A stretch of DNA of 64,000 nucleotides from Thozetella sp. PMI_491. Taxonomy: Eukaryota > Ascomycota > Sordariomycetes > Chaetosphaeriales > Chaetosphaeriaceae. Positions 1 through 11,046 of the stretch are shown here, piece by piece. The translations under genes and the position numbers were made by a program. The notes beneath the pieces are model-generated. The model made no database searches, was not told the DNA's origin, and saw nothing but the letters and a program-made list of their open reading frames with translations. Location of the stretch: assembly GCA_021432635.1 (NCBI GenBank), contig MU270015.1:3054129-3118128 (forward strand). The letters run 5' to 3'. Positions within the stretch are counted from its first letter, which is position 1, and each line of letters begins with the position of its first letter.

Positions 1-1876
1 TGCAGTCAAGGTTATTCGCGAATCGCCTATAGAGAAATGAGACTACTTTCGTATAGCCTCGAGTTGCCGCTATGATCAGAGCAGCATTTGTCATAGCACC
101 AGAGACGTCTATTTGACAACCGTACTCGGCAAGAAGCATGTTGCACAGATTCAGGGCCGTGTCTTGGTCATATTCGAACTGTGGGTGGGAAATATCCCGG
201 TAGTGTTCAGTCGAGAAGCTAGCTGCTAGTTCTAAGCAGCCAATGCGCCAAAATCGGATAGGAAGATTAAACAAGCAGCCATCTCTGACTCGGTGAGGGT
301 TGAGATCTGCACCTAAGGCGACTAGTTGTTTAATGAGGTCGACATGAGCCACCATCACAGCAGCCTCGAGTGGAGAAATAAGGTCGAAGAGATTCCCAAT
401 AACACTTGCTGCATTCTTAATGATAATTTGGACTACCGTTGTGGCTTTGGTGGGAGGAAGGGTCAATATCGCAACAGTTATCGGTGAAAAGTGATATTGA
501 GAGATCCCAAGTACTATCTCGGCTTTGGCATCAAGTAGTACCTTGATCAGATCAATTGAGCCACGAGACACTGCGAAGTTAAGCGGCGTGCTGGGTATTG
601 GGTACGATCGGAGATTTGAGTTGACATGCACGGTTCCAAAACTCCTATTCGGCGTAATACGACTATCTATACGCAGCAGATGGAACACAATGTCTGGTGC
701 GTTGGTATACACCGCTGCCTTGAAGATTAGGTCGATTACTGCCGTGAGCACGGGGCTGGAACGTGAGCATTCAACGAGATTGCGAATGGTATTTGCTTGA
801 TCAAGGCCAGAGAAACGGCAAAAATCGATGATCAAAGGTGACTCGTCGCAATAGCTAGTGCTGTAACGGAAAAGAAAATTGTTGGACGCGAGGTATATAA
901 CCAATTTTAACACTTCGACCTGGACTTCGGATCGGTGACCATTTGTCAGGATGACGGCGCGTTGTAGATTCTCGCCGGAGTAGGTCTCTGGAATAATGGC
1001 ATTAAACCTCTCGGTAATAAGATGAATACTTTTCCGAGCGAAAAGCTCCATCATCAGTTTCTCAGAACCTGTAGCAATGACCAGGCTTTTTTGAGCGAGC
1101 TTTCTGAAGACTACTGGAGCGAGTGCCAACTTTTCGGACTTCGACAGCCTCATAGAATACTGATGTACGAGTTGTCCCTCAGAGTGAGGGCTAGCTCGTA
1201 GTGTAATTGCAGGTCCAGGGCCTTTCCTGTCTGTAGGAAGAAAATCCATGTTCGCTAGGACGCTGTCTAAGTAGGATTCGCAGAACTTGGTCCATGGGAG
1301 GTTTTCAGTCCATGAGATGTCGCTGTGGAGGCTAGTACATGAGCCATTCGGGGTACAGAGGAAAAGAGGCATGCTAGCCGGGGGCGGCGCCGGCCGTGAC
1401 GCTATAATTTATTATAAACTTAGCGAAAAATTCTAGACGGTAATGTAGAACTAGTTAAGACTAACCAGGTATGAATGAGACAAGCTGATAACGTCGAGTA
1501 TTCTTCCTCACGATTTCCGAAGATATAAGCTGCCCGGAGAGGACCACTAATGTATTCTTCTGTTCCCCCTTACGCTTTCGCACGGTGTCCCCTATGTGGC
1601 GCCATATGTCTGGAGTGAGATTTTTAACGTATCCCCATTGCTTTAGCTTGTGTTGTAGCTGAGCTTTCCTGCAATACATACGAGCTTGATTAATGATAAG
1701 TTCCGCTGCGCGTAGGGAAGGCAAGCATACGTGAAGAGGAAGCCAAGGCTACGGAGCCCATCGAGAATTTCATGCTGTGTCTTATCTTCGGCGAGAAATT
1801 TCTTGCGAATCCAATGCCTTCTCGACTCCCAAGCCTGCTCCCCCTGATGTGATCGCGGAAATTCCGTTGATGCCAT
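1..1876 (-). CDS. Clr5-domain / ankyrin-repeat protein (3' part outside window)
   Basis: Proposed exons are 1876-1731, 1668-1466 and 1401-1 on the minus strand, continuing past the left edge. Exon 1 and the start of exon 2 encode a Clr5 domain: a WESRRHWI helix, then GFLFTKAQLQHKLKQWG ending in KN. The domain only becomes complete once the 62-nt intron (GTATGC...TTGCAG) is removed. A second 64-nt intron (GTTAGT...TTATAG) removes the stop at 1461 and joins, in phase, to a roughly 460-codon open frame. That frame has helix-loop repeats of ankyrin type, such as TPLNFAVSRGSIDLIKVLLD and SPLEAAVMVAHVDLIKQLV. Clr5-plus-ankyrin is a common fungal architecture; its molecular role is unknown, and Clr5 is thought to bind nucleic acid. 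If the second intron is not used, the ankyrin part would start at the ATG at 1372 as a separate gene. The first intron is well supported, the second is plausible. Confidence 0.72.
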
Positions 1877-2466
1877 GCCGAGATGCCGAGACGGTGGAGA
1901 ATTGCATGGAGTAGAATTTGCAGTTGAGTAATAATAAGGGTAAAGTTGCTGCTGTGAAAGACCGAGCTAGGAGTAAGAACCGGTTTCTTTATGTTCCTTG
2001 GCTAAAGCCTTGCGACAGTTTATTGGTCGATTCCAAAATATGAGGTATGCAGAGCAGCCTGAGGAATGCAGAAAACAGTAGTTTCCATTGGGGAAACCCA
2101 AAGTCTGCATTATTTAACTCTTGGCAGACATACGTTACGCGGCACATTACTAATATAAGGTGCATACAAATCAGGACATGGCCTGCTGTGTCCATTGCCA
2201 AGGAAGAGTGCGTGGTATTCGTCTAAATACCTTGTCCGAGAAGCGGATGCCGTGTCATTATACTGACAAGCCGAGGGTTCAGAGTAGATTTTGATAATTC
2301 ATTGATAGGCGAGAGGAGCGAGTTATGGGACAGTCGAGAAGATGACGGCTGCTAATACCATAGCTAGTTGAACGTGATATATACATACTGATAATTAAGG
2401 AGTCGATAAACAAGGTTATAGTCGAACTGTGTCGTTCGTCAAATCATTTATTGTATCCATCTAAAT
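1877..2466. other. Intergenic, no gene seen
   Basis: This stretch holds only short open frames without recognisable domains. It would contain the promoter of the Clr5-ankyrin gene and the 3' flank of the dehydrogenase gene. Confidence 0.5.
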
Positions 2467-3561
2467 CTAGGGGGCATTGCCTGTAGGTTTCACGTCCATC
2501 TTTGCTTTGAAAAGCTCAACCAAAGCTTCGTTGCGCCGCTTCTCGAATGCCTCAAGATCATAGGTAGCCAGCATATCTTGGACGCTCGCGTTCACCTTCT
2601 CGATTGACTCGTCATTGATAGCGACAGTGTGCTTGCGCATGTCTTCCATCCAGACCTGGGCCCCCGGCCCCATGTGCTTCATAGTTCGTGTAAATCCATC
2701 TTTTCCGCCCCTGCTGGCGAGCGATAACGTGGCGAATGGCCCCGTAAATGCCCATCGTGGCCCAAGCGATTCGGTCATGCAGAGATCTAGAGCAAATTTT
2801 CAATATTCACGTAGAGATACCTCAATTTCGCTGTACGACAAGACATACCAGCATCCTCAGCAGATACTATGCCCCGGGCTACTAAGCTGTAAGCCTCGAC
2901 TACAACGGCTGCCTGCAGTCGATTGGCGATGAACCCAGGGAGTTCGTGCTTCAATAAGATGGGTTTCTGGCCGAGAGATTTGTAGAAATCGAGTGCTAAG
3001 GAAGACGCCTCTGTGCTTGTATCCTGATGGGGCACAACTTCGATGAGAGGAATCAAATGTGGAGGGTTAAAGGGATGGCCGATGAGTACTCGTTCGGGGT
3101 GTCGTTTGGCGCCAGTGATGAACTTGGACGACGGTATTCCGGACGACGACGACGCGATGACGACCTCAGGACGTAGACCGGCATCGAGCTCGGCAATGAT
3201 ATTTTGCTTGAGCTCTAGCCGCTCGGGAGCGTTCTAGCGAACAACCGGTTAGCCGCGAGGAATACCATCACGCTGCGAGTGTGTTAGATAGAACCTCTTG
3301 TACGAAGTCGATCTCGTCGTAGTATCCAGCTAGCGAGTTACCGACGAACTTATAGTTCTCAATCGATGCTCCGGGTGACAAGCCAAGCTGAGTGTCCAAG
3401 GTTGGCCATATCTTCTCGAGGTAGGCTGCTAGCCTGTCGGCTGCTCCTACGGATGGCGAGGCGGCAAGCACCTTCAAGCCTCTTGCAAGACAGAGCGCAA
3501 TGAAGCTCGACCCAATCACCCCGGTCGAAACGACACCGACGGTCTTGATCTCAGATGCCAT
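2467..3561 (-). CDS. 3-hydroxyacyl-CoA dehydrogenase family enzyme (carnitine dehydrogenase / lambda-crystallin-like)
   Basis: Exons 3561-3295, 3233-2849 and 2786-2467 (introns of 61 and 62 nt, CTAAC branch in the first) give 323 residues, the usual length for this NAD-dependent family. Family landmarks are a Rossmann start VGVVSTGVIGSSF, SSSSGIPSSKF, the catalytic-His motif IGHPFNPPHLIPLIEVV, the ELPGFIANRLQ dimer helix, then AEDADL and an all-helical C-terminal half. Members oxidise L-carnitine, L-gulonate or short 3-hydroxyacyl substrates in the cytosol; the substrate here cannot be read from sequence. Oddly, the first Gly of GxGxxG is Ser (STGVIG) and the acidic residue expected at the end of strand 2 is also Ser (LAASPS). 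Either cofactor binding is weakened or specificity has shifted. The gene is tandem with the arabinanase on the same strand, with 830 nt between them. Confidence 0.88.
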
Positions 3562-4394
3562 CCTAAGTGAGTGGGTGGTATGTAGTAGTGACTGGTAAAG
3601 TCGGTGACAGAAATGCTTGTGCAACTGAGGGGCTTCGCTGAATCATCCCCATATTTCCATTGTAGGGCTATGACGTCAGGTGACCTGCGCCGATACGAGC
3701 CCGAATATTTGATCAAGCCTTTTCTAGCAGGGCAACTTGAGATAGTTTTATAAAACGCCCGTCTCAGAGGCTACTTACCTTTACTTACAGGATGCCGTGT
3801 GGCGATTTTCGAAGCTTACCTTAATTTGCCGGCTTACAGTAATGGAACAAGCACGTGGTGTCCGGTACTATCTTTAGCGCATGAAAATGGTTCTAAATTG
3901 CGTATCGTGTTGAGAAGCCTAGGATATGCACCTATTTTACTACGTAATTGCCTACCCTTCCTCCCGCCTGTGTAGTTGATTAAAAGAGTCCGTCTCGCCC
4001 GTATCTCCTATCCTAAGCGAGGGCAGGCCCACAGGCGGCTTGTTTCTAATGGTAACCAGTTCCGCTAGCACAGGCCGTTGAACGTAGTAAGTCTGTGATC
4101 CGTTCTATGAATCCCCTGCCATTGTTATAGAATTCCTTCTGGCCTGAGTAAGCAACCGCTGCTTGAGAAGTTGGGTATGTGTAATTACCAATCTTACTTA
4201 CCTCAGCTTTTCATGCCATCCCACTGTCTACAGAAGATTCTCAATAATCTTTTCTTTTAACTATTCTATCATCCGCTATTCCTTTGCTTAATCTGGATTA
4301 TTGTCATCTAGCCATGGAGGTTATGGCTCCGCCACTGTAGCTTCAACCTCCTTCTGTCCGAACAAGTTCTCTAACCTCGAGATCCACCAGTACT
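3562..4394. other. Intergenic, no gene seen
   Basis: About 830 nt with no convincing coding frame. It serves as promoter of the dehydrogenase gene and 3' region of the arabinanase gene. Confidence 0.5.
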
Positions 4395-5636
4395 TCAGCA
4401 ACACGGCGGAGACTGTAGAACCTGGGTCAAATTGACTACCGTTGCTGTAAAAGGCGTATGCAAGCCCTTGTCCATACCTCGGAACGTTTCCCCGCCAAAG
4501 ATCAACAAGTGATCCGGATACTTCTCCAATATTCCAATGGCTCTGCTATACGTAGCCCCAGCTGGCGTCGCATGCGATTCCCACTTGTCGATCGCGCCAC
4601 CCGCTCGATTGGTATACACCTGGCCGCGATCCGCGTCGGAAACCACAATCGTGCCGTTGGGGCCACCCGTGGGGCTCCACACGACGTAGGGACTAGCATT
4701 GGGCACGTACTGGTGGCCATCCGCAGCGTTGACGACGATAGGCTGACCTTGGTTCAAGCGAAAATCTAGTGGATTGTCGGCTAAAACGTAGTAGACGGGA
4801 TAGTTGGATCCATATGAGCTCGAGTTGCCCTTTGGGTTCTCATGCACTAGAATCCACTTCTTAACCGGCGGAAGGTAAGCTACCACAGTCATACCAGGGC
4901 GTTGGATGTACAAATCGTAGACAACGTCATCGACGGGGTCTTCCCACGTCTTGAGGTCTTTGGAGACTTGGTGCGCGAGCTTCTGGCCGTGTTTAGGATC
5001 GCGCTGGTCGGAATAGTAGCACACAAGCGAGTGATTGTATACCCTAGAATCTGTTAGTACTTGCGAGTTATTGCAAGGTGCATGGTATTAAAGCGGAACG
5101 CACAAGAGATATGGCTCCCAAATGGGCGTCGCTCCATTCGTAGTATTAGGTGCGCCTCCTTTAGCAATGTTACCTATGAACTTCCACGTTTTTGCTTTGT
5201 CCGTGCTGGCATAGAGGTCGATATGCGTGCCATTGCGACTAGCGCTGTTCCCAGATGCTAGTACAGTGCCAGCCTCGAATCCGCCCAAGGACTCTCGTAG
5301 CTCCACAAGAGCTGGCTGAGCACCTAGGCCCCAGCCATTGGCGGTGTCATGAATATCTGAGACATGTTCCCAGCTGGCCCCACCGTCCTTGCTCAGAAAT
5401 ATGGGGAAATAGCTGGGATTGTGACCGTTCAGCGACGTCGTGGCGAGGATGCCGCCGTCCTGGAGCTGCGCGTAGCGCGGATACGTCAAAGTCTCGTTGC
5501 CTGTTGGCTGGTAGATGGTATTGTTGGTGAAGAAGCCCCATTGTTGTGGGGCATCGCGTGCATCGACGGGGTGTTTAAACGGCGATGCACTAGCCCCTGC
5601 CGCCAGCGCTACAACGAGGGGGAGACTATGCAGCAT
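4395..5636 (-). CDS. Secreted GH93-type exo-arabinanase (BNR/sialidase fold)
   Basis: Exons 5636-5104 and 5043-4395, split by a 60-nt intron (GTGCGT...TTCTAG), give 393 residues. Residues 1-18 form a signal peptide (MLHSLPLVVALAAGASAS). The mature protein has a beta-propeller signature: an Asp-box FLSKDGGASWEHV, LYASTDKAKTWKFIG, TNGATPIWEPYLL, then YYSDQRDPKHGQKLAHQVS, RPGMTVVAYLPP and NASPYVVWSPTGGPNGTIV. This set matches fungal GH93 proteins, exo-alpha-1,5-L-arabinanases that release arabinobiose from pectic arabinan. The splice joins EPYLL to VYNHSLVCYYSDQ, restoring family continuity. Several NxT/S sites suggest glycosylation. Another exo-acting BNR glycosidase activity cannot be excluded. 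Confidence 0.9.
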
Positions 5637-7420
5637 CTTGAGATATAAGGCTCAAGAGACAGTGTATGAGAAAAATAAGAATTAAAATCTATCGCCTAGG
5701 ACTCGTGGAAGAACTGATGAGCAGTGTCTGCGGCGCTGGTTCAGCCTTTTATGTATACACGCACTTCATTTCGAATGGCCGTCATGTTCTTTCCTCAAAT
5801 TGTCGAGGCAAACAAGTAACGGCCAGCTGGACTGGACGCTTCACCATCGGGCCGCTGTTACGCGGGCTCCAGTGAAGCTTGACCGTACCACTTCCCAGTC
5901 CTTCAAGCATTTGAGGGCTAAGCCAATAGTAAGGAATCAATTATACCAGAAATGGAATATTGCAATTTGGAGGCACGGGTTCTCATGGGTACGGATAAAG
6001 TGCTTATCCACAATGCCTAGCTTTGAACGTCTTCCATACAATTCTCCGATTCGTGCGCATACTAGGACCAGCCGCGAATATAGTTGAGGTGCGCGTACTT
6101 GCGGGAAAGCAATGGGGCTGGGCAACGGATGCCTCTTAAAGAATCCTCTGACCCTCCGAAGATGCAGCACGAAGTCGGGTACGGAATGCGGCGGCTGTTT
6201 GGGGTCAAGATATTTTGCTACTTTGGTTTAGGCGCTTTGGCGTTTTGCTTTAGGCGTTTTGGCGGCTCGTCATATCTGCTGGAGGAACAGCCCGATTGGA
6301 CGGCGGCTATGAAGCGATGGCCTTGACTGCCGTTGTTCACTCCCGAGAGAGGGGTCTCAGAATGGGAGATGCCCTAGTTGTGGGTGAACAAGGCGGAGTC
6401 CAGGCTTGACATATGGCATCAAATCACCATGTTGAAGGCACGACCAAATCGACTTATCAACCACCATGGCACATCGTGCAACTTGATTCGCACGGCGGTT
6501 CAGCTGTGCTTCCCTCGGTGGATCTATTGCGCAGACGAATGGTGCTAAGTCAGCGCAGAGAGGATTCCGTACGACAACGATAGGGCTCCCTGTAGCAATA
6601 CGAGGTATGGCAGATTGCATATAGACCTACAATCACCTACCATCTAGAGGTTCGATGTGTAAAAGGGGAGATAGCCAGGGAATAATATGAACCAATTGGT
6701 CTTAGTGCGGTCGCTGACGAAGCACCGGATGACGCAGCTCTCGGAAGCTCCGCGAGGTTCCGAGACCAAACCGAATACAGTAGATAGTAAACGACGCTCC
6801 CACCCTCATTCAACCACCCCCGATTTTGGTGGGACCACGCCAAGCCCGCCGCCCTTAGGACTTTTTTCCAAGATATCACAATTGCACCTTCCTTGGGATA
6901 TTAGCCCGATCAATGTGTTTCTGTTTGTGGAATCATGACTTTTCCGTAGTCGTAGGTAGGTAGCTTAGGACTATAATGTGCCCTTTGTAACGCTGTAGCT
7001 TGCAATGCTATAGCTCTCAATTTCACTCCCGCCAAAGCGCTTGTTTGCCCCTCCTCCAGTGGATGTCTTATCCCCTTTTGGCCCTTCTTTCCACCCACCC
7101 ACCTACATTTTGATGCGCACAACCCTAACCCCTGCTTTGAGGTGTGTTGCACAACAGGTTTCGTGCCTCAAATATTACTTAGCTAATCTACATTACCAAT
7201 CCTGCAGCGTCGTCAAGCCAAGCTGATCAAGCCAGTACGAGAAGAGTGACCATACTCCAAGTAAATCAAAGTGTCTGTCCTACAGAAACCGTCTATATAT
7301 ACGTATACCAATGCCTGGTCAAATCGTCAAGCCGTCAAAGGGTGATTCAATACACATCTTCAGCAAGCTATTTTACACACCACCAGAACTTCATAAACTT
7401 AGATCGAGAAAAGCTCCAAA
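5637..7420. other. Long intergenic region
   Basis: About 1.8 kb between the arabinanase start and the SDR start, so it carries both divergent promoters. A TATA-like run (TATATATACG) lies near 7293, roughly 125 nt before the SDR ATG. Small open frames are present but none has recognisable domains or protein-like composition. Around 6220-6270 there is a short imperfect repetition of TTTAGGCG-like units of no clear meaning. Confidence 0.5.
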
Positions 7421-8211
7421 ATGCCCTCTGCCTCGCCTGTTGCGCTGATTCTCGGAGCTGGTGCCAATATCGGACAGCATGTAAGCCGTGCGTTCGCGGC
7501 CAAAGGCTACAAAATCGCTCTTGCAGCGAGGAGCGTCAAGGAAGAGGACAGCACCAGTGACCAGCTGTACATCCGCGGCGACTTTTCAGATCCGGCCTCC
7601 GTTGTCAAGATCTTTTCCGACGTGAAATCGCGGCTAGGCTCTCCATCTGTGGTGATATACAATGGTGAGAACAGCTATTCATCCCCCCTTTGACGACATC
7701 TTACTTAATTTGCAAACAGCGGCTGCCACAGTCTTCGCAGACGCGAAGAATCCATTGGCTCTCCCTGTGGAAGATTTCACTCGCAACTTTAACGTCAACA
7801 CGACTAGTGCTCTCGTAGCCGCGCAGCAGGCTGCCCTCGCCTTTAGCGAGCTCCCAGATGACGCAGCTCGGACGTTCATATACACCGGAAACCGCACCAA
7901 CATCATACCTATTGTGAGTATGATGGACAGCGGGATGGGAAAATCAGCCACCGCGCATATGATACAGTGCGCGGCAGAAGCCTACAAAGACAAGGGATTC
8001 AAGTTTGTTCCCCAAGCTCGCCGCAGAAGGCCGACGCACTAATGCACTCAGATTCTACTATGCAGATGAGAGAACCGAAGATGGCGAGCCCGTATACCGT
8101 AATATCGATGGAGCCGCGAGCGCGAAGTTCTACGTCGACCTCGCGGGTGGCACCTCTCAAGGACCCTGGCAGCAGACGTTCGTCAAGGGCCTAGGGTATA
8201 AGAAGTTTTGA
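7421..8211 (+). CDS. Atypical short-chain dehydrogenase/reductase
   Basis: Exons 7421-7664, 7720-8002 and 8052-8211 (introns 55 and 49 nt) give 228 residues. The N-terminus has a Rossmann signature LILGAGANIGQHV (GxGxxxG), with AARS at the end of strand 2. VVIYNAAATVF corresponds to the NAG region. The segment usually holding YxxxK reads SMMDSGMGKSATA: Lys is present but the Tyr position is Ser, as in a divergent fungal SDR group. The C-terminus (YADERTEDGE, GPWQQTFVKGLGYKKF) resembles the same group. The third exon is required because the unspliced frame ends in an unlikely Arg-rich tail. NAD(P) binding is likely; catalysis is uncertain. Confidence 0.85.
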
Positions 8212-9352
8212 GAAGCATCCGGGGTAAGAGATGGTCGAAGGCCTCCTGCTTCTGCGTGTTCTGTAACTGGTAAATGTAGGTTATGATACAGAATACATAT
8301 GGGCAGAGATGTTCAGTACTCAGTGCCATGCTTCGATCCCTTGTGTCCATGTGTGCTGTAACCAAGGGGGATGTCGATCTGGAATGATTTAGGCAGAGAT
8401 GTGCTCCATGACTGCAGGAGGATACCGAAGACAGTGTGGCTTCGCATTTGATGGTCAGACGGCTAGGGTAGCTAGTATGCAATCATCCAGCCGCGTAGAA
8501 ACAGATGCCGAGTCTGAGGCTCTTTTAGCTCGAGGATTCATACGCCCCTCTCCTACCCCGCAAATAGTTCGGTTAGCAATTGCCTTAAATGTGTCATGCA
8601 ATGACCGGTAAGGCTCTGTTGTAACCCTGGCTGTAAGCCGGGCAAAAATGCTGCCGACCTCGAAGAGCGGTTCACTGCTGCCATTCGCCGGTTCCGCCGC
8701 TCTACTAGTACACCACACTCTTTGATCATTCACCTTTACGTCTATTTCAGAACTTAATATGACACGAAAGATTGCCCCTAGAATCTAAAATAGCTGCCAA
8801 TTCCATGAGACAAATATCTAAGCCATATCAAGGCCAGAAGGCAGGTATACAGACGAAAGCGTGCGAGGCACATAGCCGCGCGATGTGGTTGCATCCCGCT
8901 ATGCCAACACCTGAGCTGAAGCAAAGGTACCTACCGTGTAACTGCGGATGGTACTCTGCTTTGCCGTAAAGTTCCTACGCCACATCACAATTTGGCCGAG
9001 CTGATGTTGTGTCTGGACACAAGGGCCAATCGCGATGCTCTATGCTAGGGTCTGCTCAGCGCCATGCACCCAGGGAATGGTTCCTGCCTCGCTAGACTCC
9101 AACCAGTGGATTATCAGCTCCTGAAAATCTTCTGCAGAACCAGTCGGTGAGGGGAGGGTTTCACGGGCTCCCTGGCTAGGTGTCTAGCCTGTCAAGCCTG
9201 GATATAAGTAGGAACGAAGTATGTGCAGCTGCAGCTGCTATCTTCGCCAAGAGGCTAACATTCTCGCTCTGCATTTATCATCACTTCTGTCCTGTGACTA
9301 CAAGGTCAGTGATTTGAGAAATCATTACCAGCGCGCATGAGAGAGCCGCAGC
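8212..9352. other. Intergenic, no gene seen
   Basis: About 1.1 kb with only weak short frames. The 3' half would hold the promoter of the surface-protein gene; CT-rich pyrimidine runs lie just upstream of its start. Confidence 0.5.
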
Positions 9353-10226
9353 ATGATTGCTTCGTGCGCATCCCTCTCAAGGCTTGGAGCCTTAGCCCTA
9401 GCCTTCCATGTCTCCTTCGCAGCAGACACCACCACGGTGAGTGTGCTCGGCTGGGGTGTCCTAGGCACCGCATTTGAAGGTATGGAAGGGTCAGTAGTGG
9501 CTGTCAGCTCCGGGATAACAACCTACGACATGAACTGTCCTCCGGCTCAACCCGAATGTGGTTTCATTAGCGCAACAGGGGTAACGGTCTTTGATGGACC
9601 CTCAACAGATGGAATTACTCTACTGGGGCCTGGATCTAGCTACACATACGCATGTCCTGTCAGCAACCATGAGATAGTAGGATCGTGTACATTCAACGCG
9701 CTTGAGGGTGGACATTCTCGCTCGGACATGTTTCCGTCGACTGCGTTCGGGGCCCTCACATATACCGCCATGACGGTGACGGCCGGCCTAGACAAGCTTG
9801 GAACACCGACGACAGGTTTGACCTATCACTTCCAAGATGCCGCAGACAGGATTAAATTAATTCGATGCGTCAGGATCTGTTGCCTCGACTGCAAGCTCGG
9901 CCTCTCCCAAGACTACCATTGCCTCTAGTCCTAGCGGCACTAGTAACCCTCCCTCGAGCAGCACTACTACATCCGACCAAAGTAGCACCAGCAGTGTCAT
10001 AACAAATAATACAAGCGGTTCCAGCTCCAGCGTCACGCCAGGCACAATCAACTCAGGAAGCGTGACTAGCTTTGTATCGAGCACCAGTGGTCTTGGGCCT
10101 AGCGGTGCTCTAAGTACGAGCACAACAGCTACAAACGGAGCAGGAGCACTCGGACTAAATCGAAACGTGATCCTCGGTACGTTGAATATTTTCATTGTCG
10201 GAATATACTTGCTGCTATTGTATTAG
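9353..10226 (+). CDS. GPI-anchored-type Ser/Thr-rich cell-surface protein
   Basis: Exon 1 is 9353-9815 and exon 2 is 9874-10226, separated by a 58-nt intron (GTTTGA...GTCAG); the product is 271 residues. It starts with a signal peptide (MIASCASLSRLGALALAFHV, mature near SFAADTTT). A roughly 130-residue domain with paired cysteines follows (MNCPPAQPECGF, YACPVSNHE, GSCTF). Next comes a Ser/Thr/Asn-rich stretch of about 100 residues, and finally a hydrophobic tail (VILGTLNIFIVGIYLLLLY). This is the layout of fungal GPI-anchored cell-wall proteins. The likely place is the plasma membrane or wall; no enzymatic role is visible. A second, optional intron inside the tail (10177-10240, GTACGT...TTGCAG) would replace the hydrophobic end with a soluble one ending at 10395. 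Confidence 0.8.
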
Positions 10227-11046
10227 TTGCGCTTTTGCAGGACGATGCCTGCTAAGCTTCGATCTTCGTCTCTGCGTCGGTCTTCCCAAGCTCAACCCAG
10301 AGCCCGTATATATCGTCAGGCTTCCCAGTCTGCTGTCGTGCAGGTTTGCGACTATGGGGGCACCACGCAGCATGGGTTCGGCTTCATTTGGCTAGGCAGC
10401 TAGTTATGCAGTTAGAATATGCCCAGTAGTGGCAGGAAAAGTGAATATATTATATTATGGCAGGCTATCTCACTATAGCAGATGTTCTAGGAGAAACGAG
10501 GTCTTCTATACAACCTTAGCCGGAAGATCCCTTCGTCTACATACGTGTATTGAATAAACCCACTGGAGTCTTTATCCCTCGGTGAACTCTATCGAGAGTA
10601 TCGATAAGTGGTAAGCATGCAGCCACCGCGCGAGCAATGAAAACTACGAGACCAAATGCAGGAGACGCTAGAGGATATCAGACTTATTTTCCGACGCACG
10701 CCGATAGTCGCCCCCATGAGTAGCTGGAAGCTAGAAACTCGTCTCAGCTCTGTGCATGGCATCTAGATGCTGAACTGACTCGGTCGACCCGGGAGTCGGT
10801 TCGGCTAGCGGCTGGGCTAAGCTATAAACGACTAGAACTCCATACCCCGCACTGCCTAGGGTCTTCTAGCCATCGTCAGGGTGGCACTTTATTTATCAAC
10901 GCGCCCTTTCCCCCTTATCAGTGTTGTGGGCCCCCTGGCGTCCCCCAAGACCAGATTCCCGGGTTCCCTATCAGCCCCGACCACTTCTCCCAATCTCATC
11001 TCCGACCTGCTCCATCCTGTCCACGGTGCCTTACGCCCAGGAAAAC
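10227..11046. other. Intergenic, no gene seen
   Basis: This 820-nt stretch holds the 3' flank of the surface-protein gene and the promoter of the Zn2Cys6 gene. The alternative 3' exon of the surface protein would cover 10241-10395. Confidence 0.5.
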
